This document shows, in pieces, positions 22,875-31,380 of a stretch of 64,000 nt of DNA. A model generated the notes under the pieces. It made no database searches, was not told where the DNA came from, and worked only from the letters and a program-made list of their open reading frames with translations. The stretch is from Alphaproteobacteria bacterium (GTDB taxonomy: Bacteria; Myxococcota_A; UBA796; GCA-2862545): positions 1 to 64,000 of the forward strand of contig JACKET010000005.1 in NCBI GenBank assembly GCA_020632875.1, written 5' to 3'. The stretch's first letter is position 1; every line of letters begins with the position of its first letter. The translations under genes were made by a program, and so were the position numbers.

Positions 22875-25358
22875 ATGCTCTGGCTGTCGCTCGCCCTGGC
22901 CCAACAGCTGCCCTCGCTCGAGAGCGCGGTGCCGCCGGTCTATCCGCAGCCCGCGCTCGAGCAGGGGCGCTCGGGTTCGGTCGTGCTGCGGCTGTCGGTC
23001 GACGAGGCCGGTGCCGTGCGGTTCGCGGCGGTCGAGCAGTCCGACGATCCCGCCTTCGACGACGCGGCGCTGGATGCCGCGCGCGCCTTCCGGTTCGCGC
23101 CGGCCCTCGACCAGCGAGGCGAGCCCGCGCCCGCCGAGATCCTGTGGGAGATGCGGTTCGAGCCGTCGCTCGCGCCGCCCGTTCGCATCGAGGGCACCAT
23201 CCGCACCGCGGCCGTGCGCCAGCCCGGGGCGGGGTTCCGCGTCGAAGCGCGGTCTGGCGGGGTCGTGCGCTACGCCACGGCCGACGGGGAGGGTCGGTTC
23301 CGATTCGCGGATCTCGACGACGGGGCGTGGTCCGTCGCGCTGGCCGAGCCCGGCTACGAAGCGCTCGAGGCGTCGGTCGAGGTGGTGCCCGGCAAGGTCG
23401 CGACCGTGGCGTTCTCGCCGAAGCAGACGCGTCCGTGGGAGGTGCAGGAGGACTTCGACGAGGTCGTCGTCGTGTACGAGCGCGAGGCGGCCGTCGAGGT
23501 GAGCGAGCGGGTGCTCTCGACCGAAGACATCTACTACCTGCCGGGAACGGCGGGCGACGTGGTCAAGGCCATCCAGAACCTGCCCGGCGTGGGGCGACCC
23601 GCATTCGGCATCGGCCAGCTGCTCATCCGCGGCACGGCGCCCGAAGACAGCGCGTACTACCTCGACGGGGCCCGCCTGCCCGCCGTGTTCCACTTCGCGG
23701 GCTTCTCGACCGTGCTGAACGGCGACATCCTCGAAGACGTGGCGCTGCTGTCCGGCAACTACAGCGCGCGGTACGGCCGCACGCTCGGCGGCGTGGTCGA
23801 TCTCCGCGTGAGCGAGGCGCTGCCCGAGCGCAGCAGCGGCTACGTGAGTGTCGACCTGTTCCAGGCGACGGGGTTCGTCGAGCAGCGCATCGGCGAGAAC
23901 ACCTCGCTCTCGGTCAGCGGGCGACGCAGCTACGTCGATGCCGTGCTCACGCCGGTCCTGTCGGGCCTCGGCAGCTCGGCCGTGCGGGCGCCGCGGTACT
24001 ACGACTTCCAGGTCCGCGCGCTGCATCACTCCGACCAGGGCGTGGTCGACGCGATGTTCCTGCTCTCCGACGACGCGTTCCGCGTGGTGGGCGACATGGA
24101 CGACGCGGACGAGGTGCAGATCGGGCTGAACGACCGGTTCCAGAAGGCGCGCCTCCGGTGGACCCACGATCTCGGCAGCGGCTGGCGGGGCGACGTCACG
24201 TTCCTCGGCGGCCCCGAGGTGCGGATGTTCGACATCGCGCCCGACGGCAAGGCACGCGAGACGACCACCGCGGTGAACACCCGCCTCGAGCTGACCCGGG
24301 GCTACGAGGGCACGCCGTTCGCCTGGCGCACGGGCCTCGACCTGTACACCGGCGGGTTCCGGTGGGAGTACGACGTCGAGACCTTCGGCAGCCGCACCGT
24401 CGAGAAGGGGTTCGCGTGGTTCACGAGCCCGTCGCCGTACATCGAGCCGTCGGTGCGCTTCGGGGTCTTCGAGGTCACCTCGGGCCTCCGGATCGACCCG
24501 TGGATCCTCGACAACGGGTACACGGCCGTCGCCGTCGACCCGCGGTTCGTGGGCCGTATCCGCCCGACCGACACCACGACCTTCGAGGCGGCCGTCGGGC
24601 AGTTCTCGCAGTTCCCGGGCGTGCGTCAGGTCATCGACAGCCAGGGCGGAAGCTCCGATCTCGGCCCGCAGCGGTCGATCCAGGCGAGCGTCGGTCTCGA
24701 GCAGCAGCTCGGCCCGTTCCAGCTCGAGGTCACGATGTTCGGCAGCGAGCTGTCGAACCTCGTCAGCGGCCGCGAAGACGCGTTCCGGTTCTTCACCGGG
24801 CCACCCCCCGTCGGGCCTCTCGACACCGCGCCGTATGCGAACGACGGCACGGGTCGGGTCGTCGGCGTCGAGTCGCTGCTCCAGCTGAAGAGCGAGCGCA
24901 CGCTCGGCTGGCTCGCCGTCACCGCGTCGCGCAGCACGCGCGTGAAGCGGCCCGACGCGAAGTCCGAGCTGTTCGAGTACGACCAGCCGCTGGTGGTCAC
25001 GGCACTCGTGTCGCACCAGCTCCCGCGGCGGTGGCGCATCGGCGGGCGGGCGCGCTTCGGGTCCGGCAACCCCTACACGCCGGTCGTCAACCGGTACTAC
25101 GACCTCGACCGGCGCGAGTTCTCCCCGATCTACGGGGAGATCGACAGCGCGCGGCTCCCGGCGTTCTTCAGCCTCGACCTGCGCATCGACAAGGACTTCC
25201 AGTTCCGGAAGTGGCAGCTCACGACGTACCTCGACGTGCAGAACGCCACGAACCGCCAGAACGTCGACGTCATCGGGTGGACCGACGACTACAGCGCCGA
25301 AGACCCGATCGCGGGACTGCCGCTGATCCCGGCGTTCGGCGTGAAGGGGGCCTGGTGA
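22875..25358 (+). CDS. TonB-dependent outer-membrane receptor with N-terminal TonB-C-like domain
   Basis: 827 residues from ATG 22875, signal peptide MLWLSLALAQ. Residues ~20-100 (AVPPVYPQPALEQG...GSVVLRLSVDEAGAVRFAAVEQSDDPAFDDAALDAARAFRF) match the C-terminal domain of the energy transducer TonB, which normally belongs to a separate inner-membrane protein. Residues ~105-180 are a carboxypeptidase-regulatory-like beta domain. The plug follows (LPGTAGDVVKAIQNLPGV, LLIRGTAPEDSAYYLDGARLP, SGNYSARYGRTLGGVVDLRV), then a ~500-residue barrel ending in ITAFGVKGAW-like strands (IPAFGVKGAW). Substrates are unknown; such receptors import siderophores, vitamins or glycans. The next gene overlaps by GTGA. 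Confidence 0.93.
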   Translation: MLWLSLALAQQLPSLESAVPPVYPQPALEQGRSGSVVLRLSVDEAGAVRFAAVEQSDDPAFDDAALDAARAFRFAPALDQRGEPAPAEILWEMRFEPSLAPPVRIEGTIRTAAVRQPGAGFRVEARSGGVVRYATADGEGRFRFADLDDGAWSVALAEPGYEALEASVEVVPGKVATVAFSPKQTRPWEVQEDFDEVVVVYEREAAVEVSERVLSTEDIYYLPGTAGDVVKAIQNLPGVGRPAFGIGQLLIRGTAPEDSAYYLDGARLPAVFHFAGFSTVLNGDILEDVALLSGNYSARYGRTLGGVVDLRVSEALPERSSGYVSVDLFQATGFVEQRIGENTSLSVSGRRSYVDAVLTPVLSGLGSSAVRAPRYYDFQVRALHHSDQGVVDAMFLLSDDAFRVVGDMDDADEVQIGLNDRFQKARLRWTHDLGSGWRGDVTFLGGPEVRMFDIAPDGKARETTTAVNTRLELTRGYEGTPFAWRTGLDLYTGGFRWEYDVETFGSRTVEKGFAWFTSPSPYIEPSVRFGVFEVTSGLRIDPWILDNGYTAVAVDPRFVGRIRPTDTTTFEAAVGQFSQFPGVRQVIDSQGGSSDLGPQRSIQASVGLEQQLGPFQLEVTMFGSELSNLVSGREDAFRFFTGPPPVGPLDTAPYANDGTGRVVGVESLLQLKSERTLGWLAVTASRSTRVKRPDAKSELFEYDQPLVVTALVSHQLPRRWRIGGRARFGSGNPYTPVVNRYYDLDRREFSPIYGEIDSARLPAFFSLDLRIDKDFQFRKWQLTTYLDVQNATNRQNVDVIGWTDDYSAEDPIAGLPLIPAFGVKGAW

Positions 25359-26038
25359 AGCGATTCCTGGCGTTCTTCATGATGATCGGGTGCAGCGACG
25401 GCCCTGCTTCGCTCACCGTGGTCGACGACCTGCGGATCCTGAACGTGGCCGTCGAGCCCGCGTCCCCGGCGCCGGGCGAGGTGCCGGCTCTCGACCTGCT
25501 CGTGGCCGACCCGCTCGGCGCGGGCTTCGAGAGCTGGTCGTGGTGGTGCGTCGACGACGTGTGTGGCGATGGTCCGGTGCCCGCCGGGCCGCTCGTGAGC
25601 ATCTCGGCGCTGGCGTGCGCGCCGGGCGCGTGCGACGGGCCGGGCGAGCTCGCGGATCCGGCGTCGTGGATGGCCGATCTCGGCATCGAGGGCGTGAGCC
25701 TCGTCACGCGCACCGTTCCGCAGAGCCCGTCGGCCGAAGCGCGCCTCAACGACAACCCGGTGCTGGCGCTCGCCTCCGAGCCGCCCGCCGAGGTCGCGCC
25801 GCTCCGCTCGGCGCCGCTGACCTTCGCGATGGAGGACGCCGTATCGGACGGGGCGATGGCTTACGGCTACGCCACGTGGGGTGGGTTCCGCGTGGCGGCC
25901 GGTCGACCGGTCGTCGACGGCAGCGTGACGCTCGAGTACGTCGCGCCCGAAGAGCCGGGCGAGGGTGCGCTGTTCGTCGTGGTCGAGGATGGCCTCGGCG
26001 GCAGCGCGGTGTGGTCCGGCGACATCGTCGTCCGGTAG
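25355..26038 (+). CDS. lipoprotein encoded with the TonB receptor
   Basis: 227 residues from GTG 25355, overlapping the receptor stop by 4 nt. Lipoprotein signal VKRFLAFFMMIGC. The mature part has Cys pairs (WWCVDDVCGDG, LACAPGACDGPG), then an Ig-like run of strands (LTFAMEDAVSDG, VAAGRPVVDGSVTLEYVAPEEPGEGALFVVVEDGLGGSAVWSGD). Paired with a TonB receptor, it could be a surface ligand-binding or accessory component like SusD-type partners, though the sequence is not SusD. No family is recognised. Confidence 0.75.
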   Translation: MKRFLAFFMMIGCSDGPASLTVVDDLRILNVAVEPASPAPGEVPALDLLVADPLGAGFESWSWWCVDDVCGDGPVPAGPLVSISALACAPGACDGPGELADPASWMADLGIEGVSLVTRTVPQSPSAEARLNDNPVLALASEPPAEVAPLRSAPLTFAMEDAVSDGAMAYGYATWGGFRVAAGRPVVDGSVTLEYVAPEEPGEGALFVVVEDGLGGSAVWSGDIVVR

Positions 26039-26050
26039 ATTCGTCATGAT

Positions 26051-27790
26051 CTAAGGGACGAACTGGCCGAGAGCGAGGTCGAGCGCGTCGTAGGCGTCGA
26101 GGTCGTCGCCCGCGTAGGGGGGCGGGATGGGGGTGCCCTCGCGCTCGAGGCCCGTCATCCGGTACAGGTTGCGGGTGCCCGACACGACCTCGGTGAGCTT
26201 GTAGTCGACGGTGCGCACGCCGCGGTCGTACACCGTGTACGGCCCGGGCCCGTTGGGCTGGAAGCGCTCGTAGAGCATCACGTCGTGCACGGTGTCGGCC
26301 GTGCCGTCGAGCACCCCCTTCAGGCTCAGCCCGTCGACGCCCGCCGGGGTAGACACACCGGCGAGATCGGCGATCGTCGGGAACAAGTCGACGGAGTGCA
26401 CCATCGCGGCGGTCTCCGTTCCCGGGCTCGCGACCACCGGGCCGCGGACGACCAGCGGGACGCGCATGCCCGTCTCGCGGATCGAGTTCTTCCCGCCGGG
26501 CACCTCGCGGTCGTACATGAACGGGTTCGGGGTGCCGTTGTCGGACGTGAACACGATGGTGGTGTGGTCTTCGATCGGCTGCACGGCCGTCAGGAGCCGG
26601 CCGAGCTCGGTGTCGAGCGCCTCGACCATCGCGCCGAACACGTCGATGTCGGGGCTCGCGCCCGTCAGCGTGTAGGTGTGGAGGTTGGCCGGCGGAGGGT
26701 CGAGCGGCTCGTGTGGGGCGTTGTACATGACGAACAGCAGCCAGGGCTCGGACATCGTGCCCAGCGCGTCGATCGCGTCGTCGGTGGTGCGCGTCGTGAT
26801 GTACCCGGTCTGGCTGACCTGCACGCCGTTCGTCGTCTGGAGCCAGGTGGTGTACCCGCCGCTGAGGCCCACGAACGTGCCGGAGTAGTAGTCGAACCCC
26901 TGGGTGTTGGGCTGGTCGAGGCCCGAGAGCACGGGCTCTCCGAGGTGCCACTTGCCGAGCATCCGACGGTGGAACGCGGGGGCCTCGGCACCCAGGTGCT
27001 CGGCGATGGTGAGCTCGGAGTCGGCGAGCTCGGTCGCCGGGGGCGTGCCGGTGATCGTGATGAAGCCGATGCCCGTGTGGTACGCCCACCGCCCCGTGAG
27101 CAGGGCGGCCCGCGTGGGGGAGCACACGGGTTGCGCATAGGCGCGGCGGAACATCAGCCCCTCGCTGGCGAGCTGGTCCATGTTCGGCGTTCTTGCAGAA
27201 CCTTCGCCATAGGCACCCATCCAGTCGACGCCCTGGTCGTCGCTGACGATCACCAGGACGTTGCCGGGCTCGATGGATGCCGTCGCACTCACGCCGGGCG
27301 CGGTCTCACACGTGACGACGTCGCCGGGCCACAGCGGGCCCGTCGGGCTGGCGCCCTGGGTGGGGGCACCGGCGTTCACCGTCCAGGTCGCGTCGCACGC
27401 TGTGCCCGCCGCTTCGCAGCGAGGCGCCTGCCCATGGAGCACCGGCGGGATGGTCAGCGGCCCGGTCGCACAGGCCGCGAGGCCGGTGTGGGCGCCCGTG
27501 TCGCCCGTCGGTGTGGGGCTGGTGTCGCCGGTGGGCGCGCCGGTGTCCGTGTCGGCATCGGAGTCCGCGTCGGCGTCCGCGTCGCTGTCGGTGTCCGCGT
27601 CCGTGTCGGCGTCGGAGTCCGTGTCTGCGTCGGAGTCCGTGTCGGCGTCCGAATCCGCGTCGGCGTCCGAGTCCGTGTCGGCGTCGGAATCCGTGTCGGC
27701 GTCGGAATCCGTGTCGGCGTCGGTGTCCGCCTCGACCGTATCGGTGTCGCCGGTCGATTTGCAGGCGGCGAGCGCCAGCCACCAGATCAT
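26051..27790 (-). CDS. lipoprotein sulfatase with Asp/Ser/Thr/Ala linker
   Basis: 579 residues from ATG 27790. Lipoprotein signal MIWWLALAAC. Residues 15-83 are an almost pure D/T/S/A repeat, a flexible acidic spacer. The sulfatase domain (residues ~175-579) begins NVLVIVSDDQGVDWMGAYG; the first Asp pair binds calcium. The CxPxR site that is converted to formylglycine is CSPTRAALLTGR, and GKWHLGEP and FTSDNGTPNPF follow, all canonical. It likely removes sulfate esters from extracellular glycans or other substrates at the cell surface. It needs a formylglycine-generating enzyme encoded elsewhere, as none is in this window. Confidence 0.93.
   Translation of the reverse strand: MIWWLALAACKSTGDTDTVEADTDADTDSDADTDSDADTDSDADADSDADTDSDADTDSDADTDADTDSDADADADSDADTDTGAPTGDTSPTPTGDTGAHTGLAACATGPLTIPPVLHGQAPRCEAAGTACDATWTVNAGAPTQGASPTGPLWPGDVVTCETAPGVSATASIEPGNVLVIVSDDQGVDWMGAYGEGSARTPNMDQLASEGLMFRRAYAQPVCSPTRAALLTGRWAYHTGIGFITITGTPPATELADSELTIAEHLGAEAPAFHRRMLGKWHLGEPVLSGLDQPNTQGFDYYSGTFVGLSGGYTTWLQTTNGVQVSQTGYITTRTTDDAIDALGTMSEPWLLFVMYNAPHEPLDPPPANLHTYTLTGASPDIDVFGAMVEALDTELGRLLTAVQPIEDHTTIVFTSDNGTPNPFMYDREVPGGKNSIRETGMRVPLVVRGPVVASPGTETAAMVHSVDLFPTIADLAGVSTPAGVDGLSLKGVLDGTADTVHDVMLYERFQPNGPGPYTVYDRGVRTVDYKLTEVVSGTRNLYRMTGLEREGTPIPPPYAGDDLDAYDALDLALGQFVP
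27542..27748 (-). repeat. Asp/Ser/Thr/Ala codon repeat in the sulfatase gene
   Basis: 207 bp of imperfect 6-, 12- and 18-bp repeats encoding DADTDS-like units (residues 15-83 of the sulfatase). It stays in frame throughout, which supports a selected protein linker. Such tracts tend to vary in length by slippage, so copy number may differ between strains. Confidence 0.85.
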
Positions 27791-27857
27791 CGGTCCCTCT
27801 CGACCCGGAAGTATGCCACGCGCGGCGTCGTGTATGCTGGAGAGTGCGGAGGCATCG

Positions 27858-28928
27858 GTGCTCGCTCTGATCGTCATCCTGACTGGCTGTGGCACGCCGA
27901 CCGTGGATGCGGACGAGTGCTGGGACGAACCGGTCTCCACACTCGTCGTCCGCGGCGAGGCGGACGGGATGCCGCTGCCCCTGCGCGCATTCGCTCGGCT
28001 GACGCCGACGGGTTGGGCGCTGGACCCCATCGTGCTTCCGGTGGGCAGCGGGGTGCATCGGATCGAGACCAACGAGGACTACCTGGTCGTCGATGGCTGT
28101 GGAGACGGGGTGAACGGGACGTTCTCGTACGCGGATCGACGGGTGGACGAGGGGCCCGTGGAGCTTCGCGTACGTGACGGGGCCATCCAGGTCGAGGCCA
28201 TTGAAGCCGGGACGCTCGACACGGTCCTCGATGCCACGCTCGAGATCACGCGAGGGAACGGGTCCTGCGAAGGGCTCGTGACGGGCGATGTTCTCGACGT
28301 CGCGCTCGCGGTTCGGATCGAGGCCGTGTCTCCCGGGTGGACGGCGGTTCCCGGCTGCGAGCTCGCCGACCCCGCGCTCCAGGACGGAGCGCGCTTCGAC
28401 CTCGCGATCCGACCCGCGGAGGCGGTCGTCCCCACCAGCGACCCCCTCGGAACGCCGGCGTTCACGCTCGTGGGCGACGGGGTGCGCGTCTCGCGGCCTT
28501 GCGACGAAGGCGGATTCCGCGTGGTCGGCACCGGCACCCTCGAGGTCTGGATCGACGACGAGGCGGTCGCGAGCTTCCCGGTCGTCCCGACCGATGCGAT
28601 CACGGACTTCACGTTCGCGCTCTACCGGGAGGGACGGGTGCTGGAGCCCGACCGGGCCTACCGCTGGTGGGAGCTCGATCGCATCCTGGCGGTGCCGTAC
28701 GGGTTGGTGGCGGGCGACCGTCCGGTGTGCTCCGACGCGATCGGGACGGGATTCCGCCTCGCCACGCGGGGAGACAACTGCCATTCCACTGTCGAGGCGA
28801 TCGCGGGGGAGAGCAGCATCCAGGGCCGGGTCGACGTGACGGCCGCGGGTGTCTGTCGCGTCGACGTGATCGGCGACGGGCTCGCCGAGGCCGCGATGAC
28901 CCGAACCCAGCGCGTTCGCGCCGAATAG
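27858..28928 (+). CDS. large lipoprotein, unknown
   Basis: 356 residues from GTG 27858, chosen because CGGAGG lies 5 nt upstream and the result begins VLALIVILTGC, a lipobox. ATG 27834 is an alternative. The mature part contains several Cys (DECWDE, VVDGCGDGVNG, GSCEG, PGCELAD, RPCDEGG, RPVCSDA, GDNCHS, GVCRVD), evenly spread, and beta-strand-like stretches (RDGAIQVEAIEAGTLDTVLDATLEI). A disulphide-rich multi-domain surface protein is likely. No family is recognised. Its 5' region overlaps nothing on the same strand; the divergent sulfatase starts 67 bp away. Confidence 0.7.
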   Translation: MLALIVILTGCGTPTVDADECWDEPVSTLVVRGEADGMPLPLRAFARLTPTGWALDPIVLPVGSGVHRIETNEDYLVVDGCGDGVNGTFSYADRRVDEGPVELRVRDGAIQVEAIEAGTLDTVLDATLEITRGNGSCEGLVTGDVLDVALAVRIEAVSPGWTAVPGCELADPALQDGARFDLAIRPAEAVVPTSDPLGTPAFTLVGDGVRVSRPCDEGGFRVVGTGTLEVWIDDEAVASFPVVPTDAITDFTFALYREGRVLEPDRAYRWWELDRILAVPYGLVAGDRPVCSDAIGTGFRLATRGDNCHSTVEAIAGESSIQGRVDVTAAGVCRVDVIGDGLAEAAMTRTQRVRAE

Positions 28929-28931
28929 CGG

Positions 28932-30032
28932 CTATCCGGGGGTCAGGACCTCGCGGACGAGGGTGAGCTCGATCCGCTCCCCGGAGCGGTCGACGACGAG
29001 GTCCACGCTCGTCCCGGCCTCGCCGCCCACGCGCTCCACGAGCTCCGCGAGCGGCACGTCCGTCATGCTCTCTCCGTCGACCTCGACGACGACGTCGCCC
29101 GGCTGCAGACCGGCGGCTTCGGCGGGGCCGCCCTCGATGAGCCCCTCGATCACGATGCCCGCGTCGGACTCGGCGATCTGGACGCCCAGCCCGCCGCGGC
29201 GGGCCTCCGGGATCTCGATGTCCACGACGACGTCCTCGCCCGGCACGGGGACGACGGGAATCGGGTCGCTCATCGTGCGGAGGAGGCCGTCCTGACGCAT
29301 CGCCAGCAGGGTGCACGGGTCGGTCACGATGTCCATGTGCACCACGCCGTGCTCGTCGGCGAACGCCATGTTGCCGCAGCCCTCGACCCACGCGCCCGCC
29401 GCGGGGGCTCCAGAGCCCGCCAGCGTGAGGGTACCGGTCAGGGACGCCCGGCCCGGCTCCGGGTCGATGGTGGCCGTGCAGCGCCCGTGCCCGCCGCCCT
29501 CGGGCGGGTCGGACCAGGAGAGCGTCGCGGGGCCGTAGCCCTCCAGCGAGAACAGCCCGGTGCGCTCGGTGAACACGGCGTCTCCGAGCTCGCCGAGGTC
29601 GTAGACGAGCGGCAGGTAGGCCTTGCCGTCGACGACCTGGACGCGGCGGCCGTTGAAGTCGGAGTGGCCGCCGATGGCGAGGTAGCCCTCGGCCTCCGCG
29701 ACGGGGATGGAGAGGTCGCAGACGACCTGGGTGTTGGGGTCTTCTTCGAGCTGCTTCGCGCGCTCGCGGAGCCGTGCCTCGTCGTCGGACGACGCCGTGC
29801 CCGCTGCACCGGCTGCACCTCCGGCGAGCCTGCCGCCCGGCGCGTCCGTGTCGGTGAAGACGGGGTCGTCGGCTGGGGCGTCGTCCGCGTCGTGGGGCTG
29901 ACGGGCAGTGCGGTGGGGCGCGTCGTCTTCGGGGAGGGAGTCGCCGAAGAGCCCGGTGGCGCGGCCCCCGAGCAGGGCGAGGACGAGTGCGAGCAGGGCC
30001 ACGGCGAGGAGCGCGGAGCGGCGACGGTTCAT
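28932..30032 (-). CDS. membrane-anchored PDZ-domain protein
   Basis: 366 residues from ATG 30032, preceded by GGAGGGACCCC. An N-terminal membrane helix or signal anchor (MNRRRSALLAVALLALVLALLGG) is followed by a disordered Asp/Pro-rich region (residues ~30-75). The middle domain has two Cys (VVCDLS, HGRCTAT, CGNMAF), and a C-terminal PDZ domain covers ~270-366 (GLGVQIAESDAGIVIEGLIEGGPAEAAGLQPGDVVVEVDGESMTDV). PDZ domains bind peptide C-termini in the periplasm. There is no protease domain, so this is an adaptor rather than an HtrA/DegP protein. Partner unknown. Confidence 0.85.
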   Translation of the reverse strand: MNRRRSALLAVALLALVLALLGGRATGLFGDSLPEDDAPHRTARQPHDADDAPADDPVFTDTDAPGGRLAGGAAGAAGTASSDDEARLRERAKQLEEDPNTQVVCDLSIPVAEAEGYLAIGGHSDFNGRRVQVVDGKAYLPLVYDLGELGDAVFTERTGLFSLEGYGPATLSWSDPPEGGGHGRCTATIDPEPGRASLTGTLTLAGSGAPAAGAWVEGCGNMAFADEHGVVHMDIVTDPCTLLAMRQDGLLRTMSDPIPVVPVPGEDVVVDIEIPEARRGGLGVQIAESDAGIVIEGLIEGGPAEAAGLQPGDVVVEVDGESMTDVPLAELVERVGGEAGTSVDLVVDRSGERIELTLVREVLTPG

Positions 30033-30082
30033 GGGGTCCCTCCGGGTGGACGTCGGTCGATGGGTGGAGTACACGCGCGGCG

Positions 30083-30784
30083 ATGTCCACGGTTCCCTCC
30101 CTCTATGTGCCCTGGCTCGAAGCGGCGCTTCCCGGCCCGATTCGCGGCGAGCCCGAAGCGACGTGCGACGCCTGCCCGATGTGCGCGGCCGGCCAGCCGT
30201 GGCGGTTCACAGTCGATGTGAAGTGCTGCGGCTACCTGCCGTCGCTGCCGAACTACCTCGTGGGGCGCGCCCTCCGCGACGGTGGGCCCGGAGCGGCCAC
30301 CGTGCGGGCCCGGATCGACGGCAAGGTCGCCGTGAGCCCGCTGGGCGTGGGCTGTCCGCCGGACTACGCCGCGGCGTGGAAGACGGTCGAGCGCACCACG
30401 GGCTTCGGGACCGACCCCACCCTCGTGTGCCCGCACTTCGATCGCGGGCGGTGCGCGATCTGGGCGCACCGCGAGGCCGTGTGCACGACCTGGTTCTGCA
30501 GGTTCGACCGCGGGGACGCCGGCGAGGCGTTCTGGCTGGCGCTCCGGTCGATGCTCCAGACGCTCGAGCAGGGGCTGTCGCGCTGGGCCGTCGGCGAGCT
30601 CGGCATCGATCCCGGCCGCCGTCCCGTGTCGTGGGGTCGCTGGGCCGACGACCGCGAGGCGCTGTTCGTCGCGACGGCGGAGCGCGTGGAGGCGCTGCGG
30701 TGGGACGAGGTCCGCGCAATCGGCGGGTTCGAGCTCAGGGTGAAGCTGCGCGAGGTGAAGCGGGCCTTCGTCGCCCGGGCGTGA
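30083..30784 (+). CDS. Cys-rich putative metal-binding protein
   Basis: 233 residues from ATG 30083. The N-terminal third contains CDACPMCAAG and KCCGYLP, and further Cys occur at GVGCPPDY, LVCPHFDRGRCAIW and AVCTTWFCRF, a total of about eleven in the first 150 residues. The spacing resembles cysteine-cluster proteins that bind zinc or an iron-sulfur centre, similar in kind to YkgJ, but the match is not exact. No signal peptide. The C-terminal 80 residues are helical (TLEQGLSRWAVGELGI, LRWDEVRAIGGFELRVKL). Function is unknown. It is divergent from the PDZ gene. Confidence 0.7.
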   Translation: MSTVPSLYVPWLEAALPGPIRGEPEATCDACPMCAAGQPWRFTVDVKCCGYLPSLPNYLVGRALRDGGPGAATVRARIDGKVAVSPLGVGCPPDYAAAWKTVERTTGFGTDPTLVCPHFDRGRCAIWAHREAVCTTWFCRFDRGDAGEAFWLALRSMLQTLEQGLSRWAVGELGIDPGRRPVSWGRWADDREALFVATAERVEALRWDEVRAIGGFELRVKLREVKRAFVARA

Positions 30785-30797
30785 GGCCCCGTCGGGC

Positions 30798-31307
30798 TCA
30801 GCCGCCCGAGACGGCCTTCAGCGCGTCGACGACGTCGGCGTCGCGGGCGCCGAGGCTCTCGAGGATGCTCTCGCAGGGCTGGTAGTCGTGGACCTTCAGG
30901 TGGGACTCGATGGGCTCGCGGAACGCGATGGGCTCCGGCCCGACCTCGAGCCCCGTCGACCACGCCAGGGCGCGTGCGGGCGACTGGCCGGGTGCGGCGA
31001 CCCAGGCGGCGACCGCGCAGGTCTTGCCGGTGTGCACGAGGACCGACCCGATGCTCGCCCCGAGGCATCCGGCCTGGGGACAGGTGCGCTGCGGGGCGGG
31101 ACGCGCGTCGACCTTCGCGTCGGGGCGGGCCTGCCGGGCCACGGCCTCGGCGTGCGCCGTGATCGCCGCGGCCAGCGCGAGGATCGCGGGGTCTTCGGAC
31201 GCGGGGATGATCCTTGGGTTGAGGACGAGGACCCCGCCCTCCTTGCCGCGGGACGTGGAGACCCGGGGGTCGTTCGCGAAGGCGGAGAAGAGGGCGAGCA
31301 TCAGCAT
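30798..31307 (-). CDS. secreted protein, unknown
   Basis: 169 residues. Signal peptide MLMLALFSAFAND, after which the mature protein begins with a short basic stretch. The central part has CPQAGCLGASIG and TCAVAAWVAAPGQSPARALAWST, and a final Cys is in DYQPCESILE. The two Cys in CPQAGC may form a disulphide with the third. Ala-rich helices dominate. I recognise no family. The gene is convergent with 30083-30784 and divergent from the BRCT-SWIM gene. Confidence 0.6.
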   Translation of the reverse strand: MLMLALFSAFANDPRVSTSRGKEGGVLVLNPRIIPASEDPAILALAAAITAHAEAVARQARPDAKVDARPAPQRTCPQAGCLGASIGSVLVHTGKTCAVAAWVAAPGQSPARALAWSTGLEVGPEPIAFREPIESHLKVHDYQPCESILESLGARDADVVDALKAVSGG

Positions 31308-31380
31308 GCCCCGATCCTACCGCGAGCGGTTGCGGCCCCTCCGGGTCTCGGGGATGATCGACCCTCTCCGGACGGTGCGA

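Noticed and set aside
27542..27748. Non-coding microsatellite within the sulfatase region
   Set aside because: All repeats keep the frame and encode an acidic linker between the lipoprotein anchor and the enzyme.
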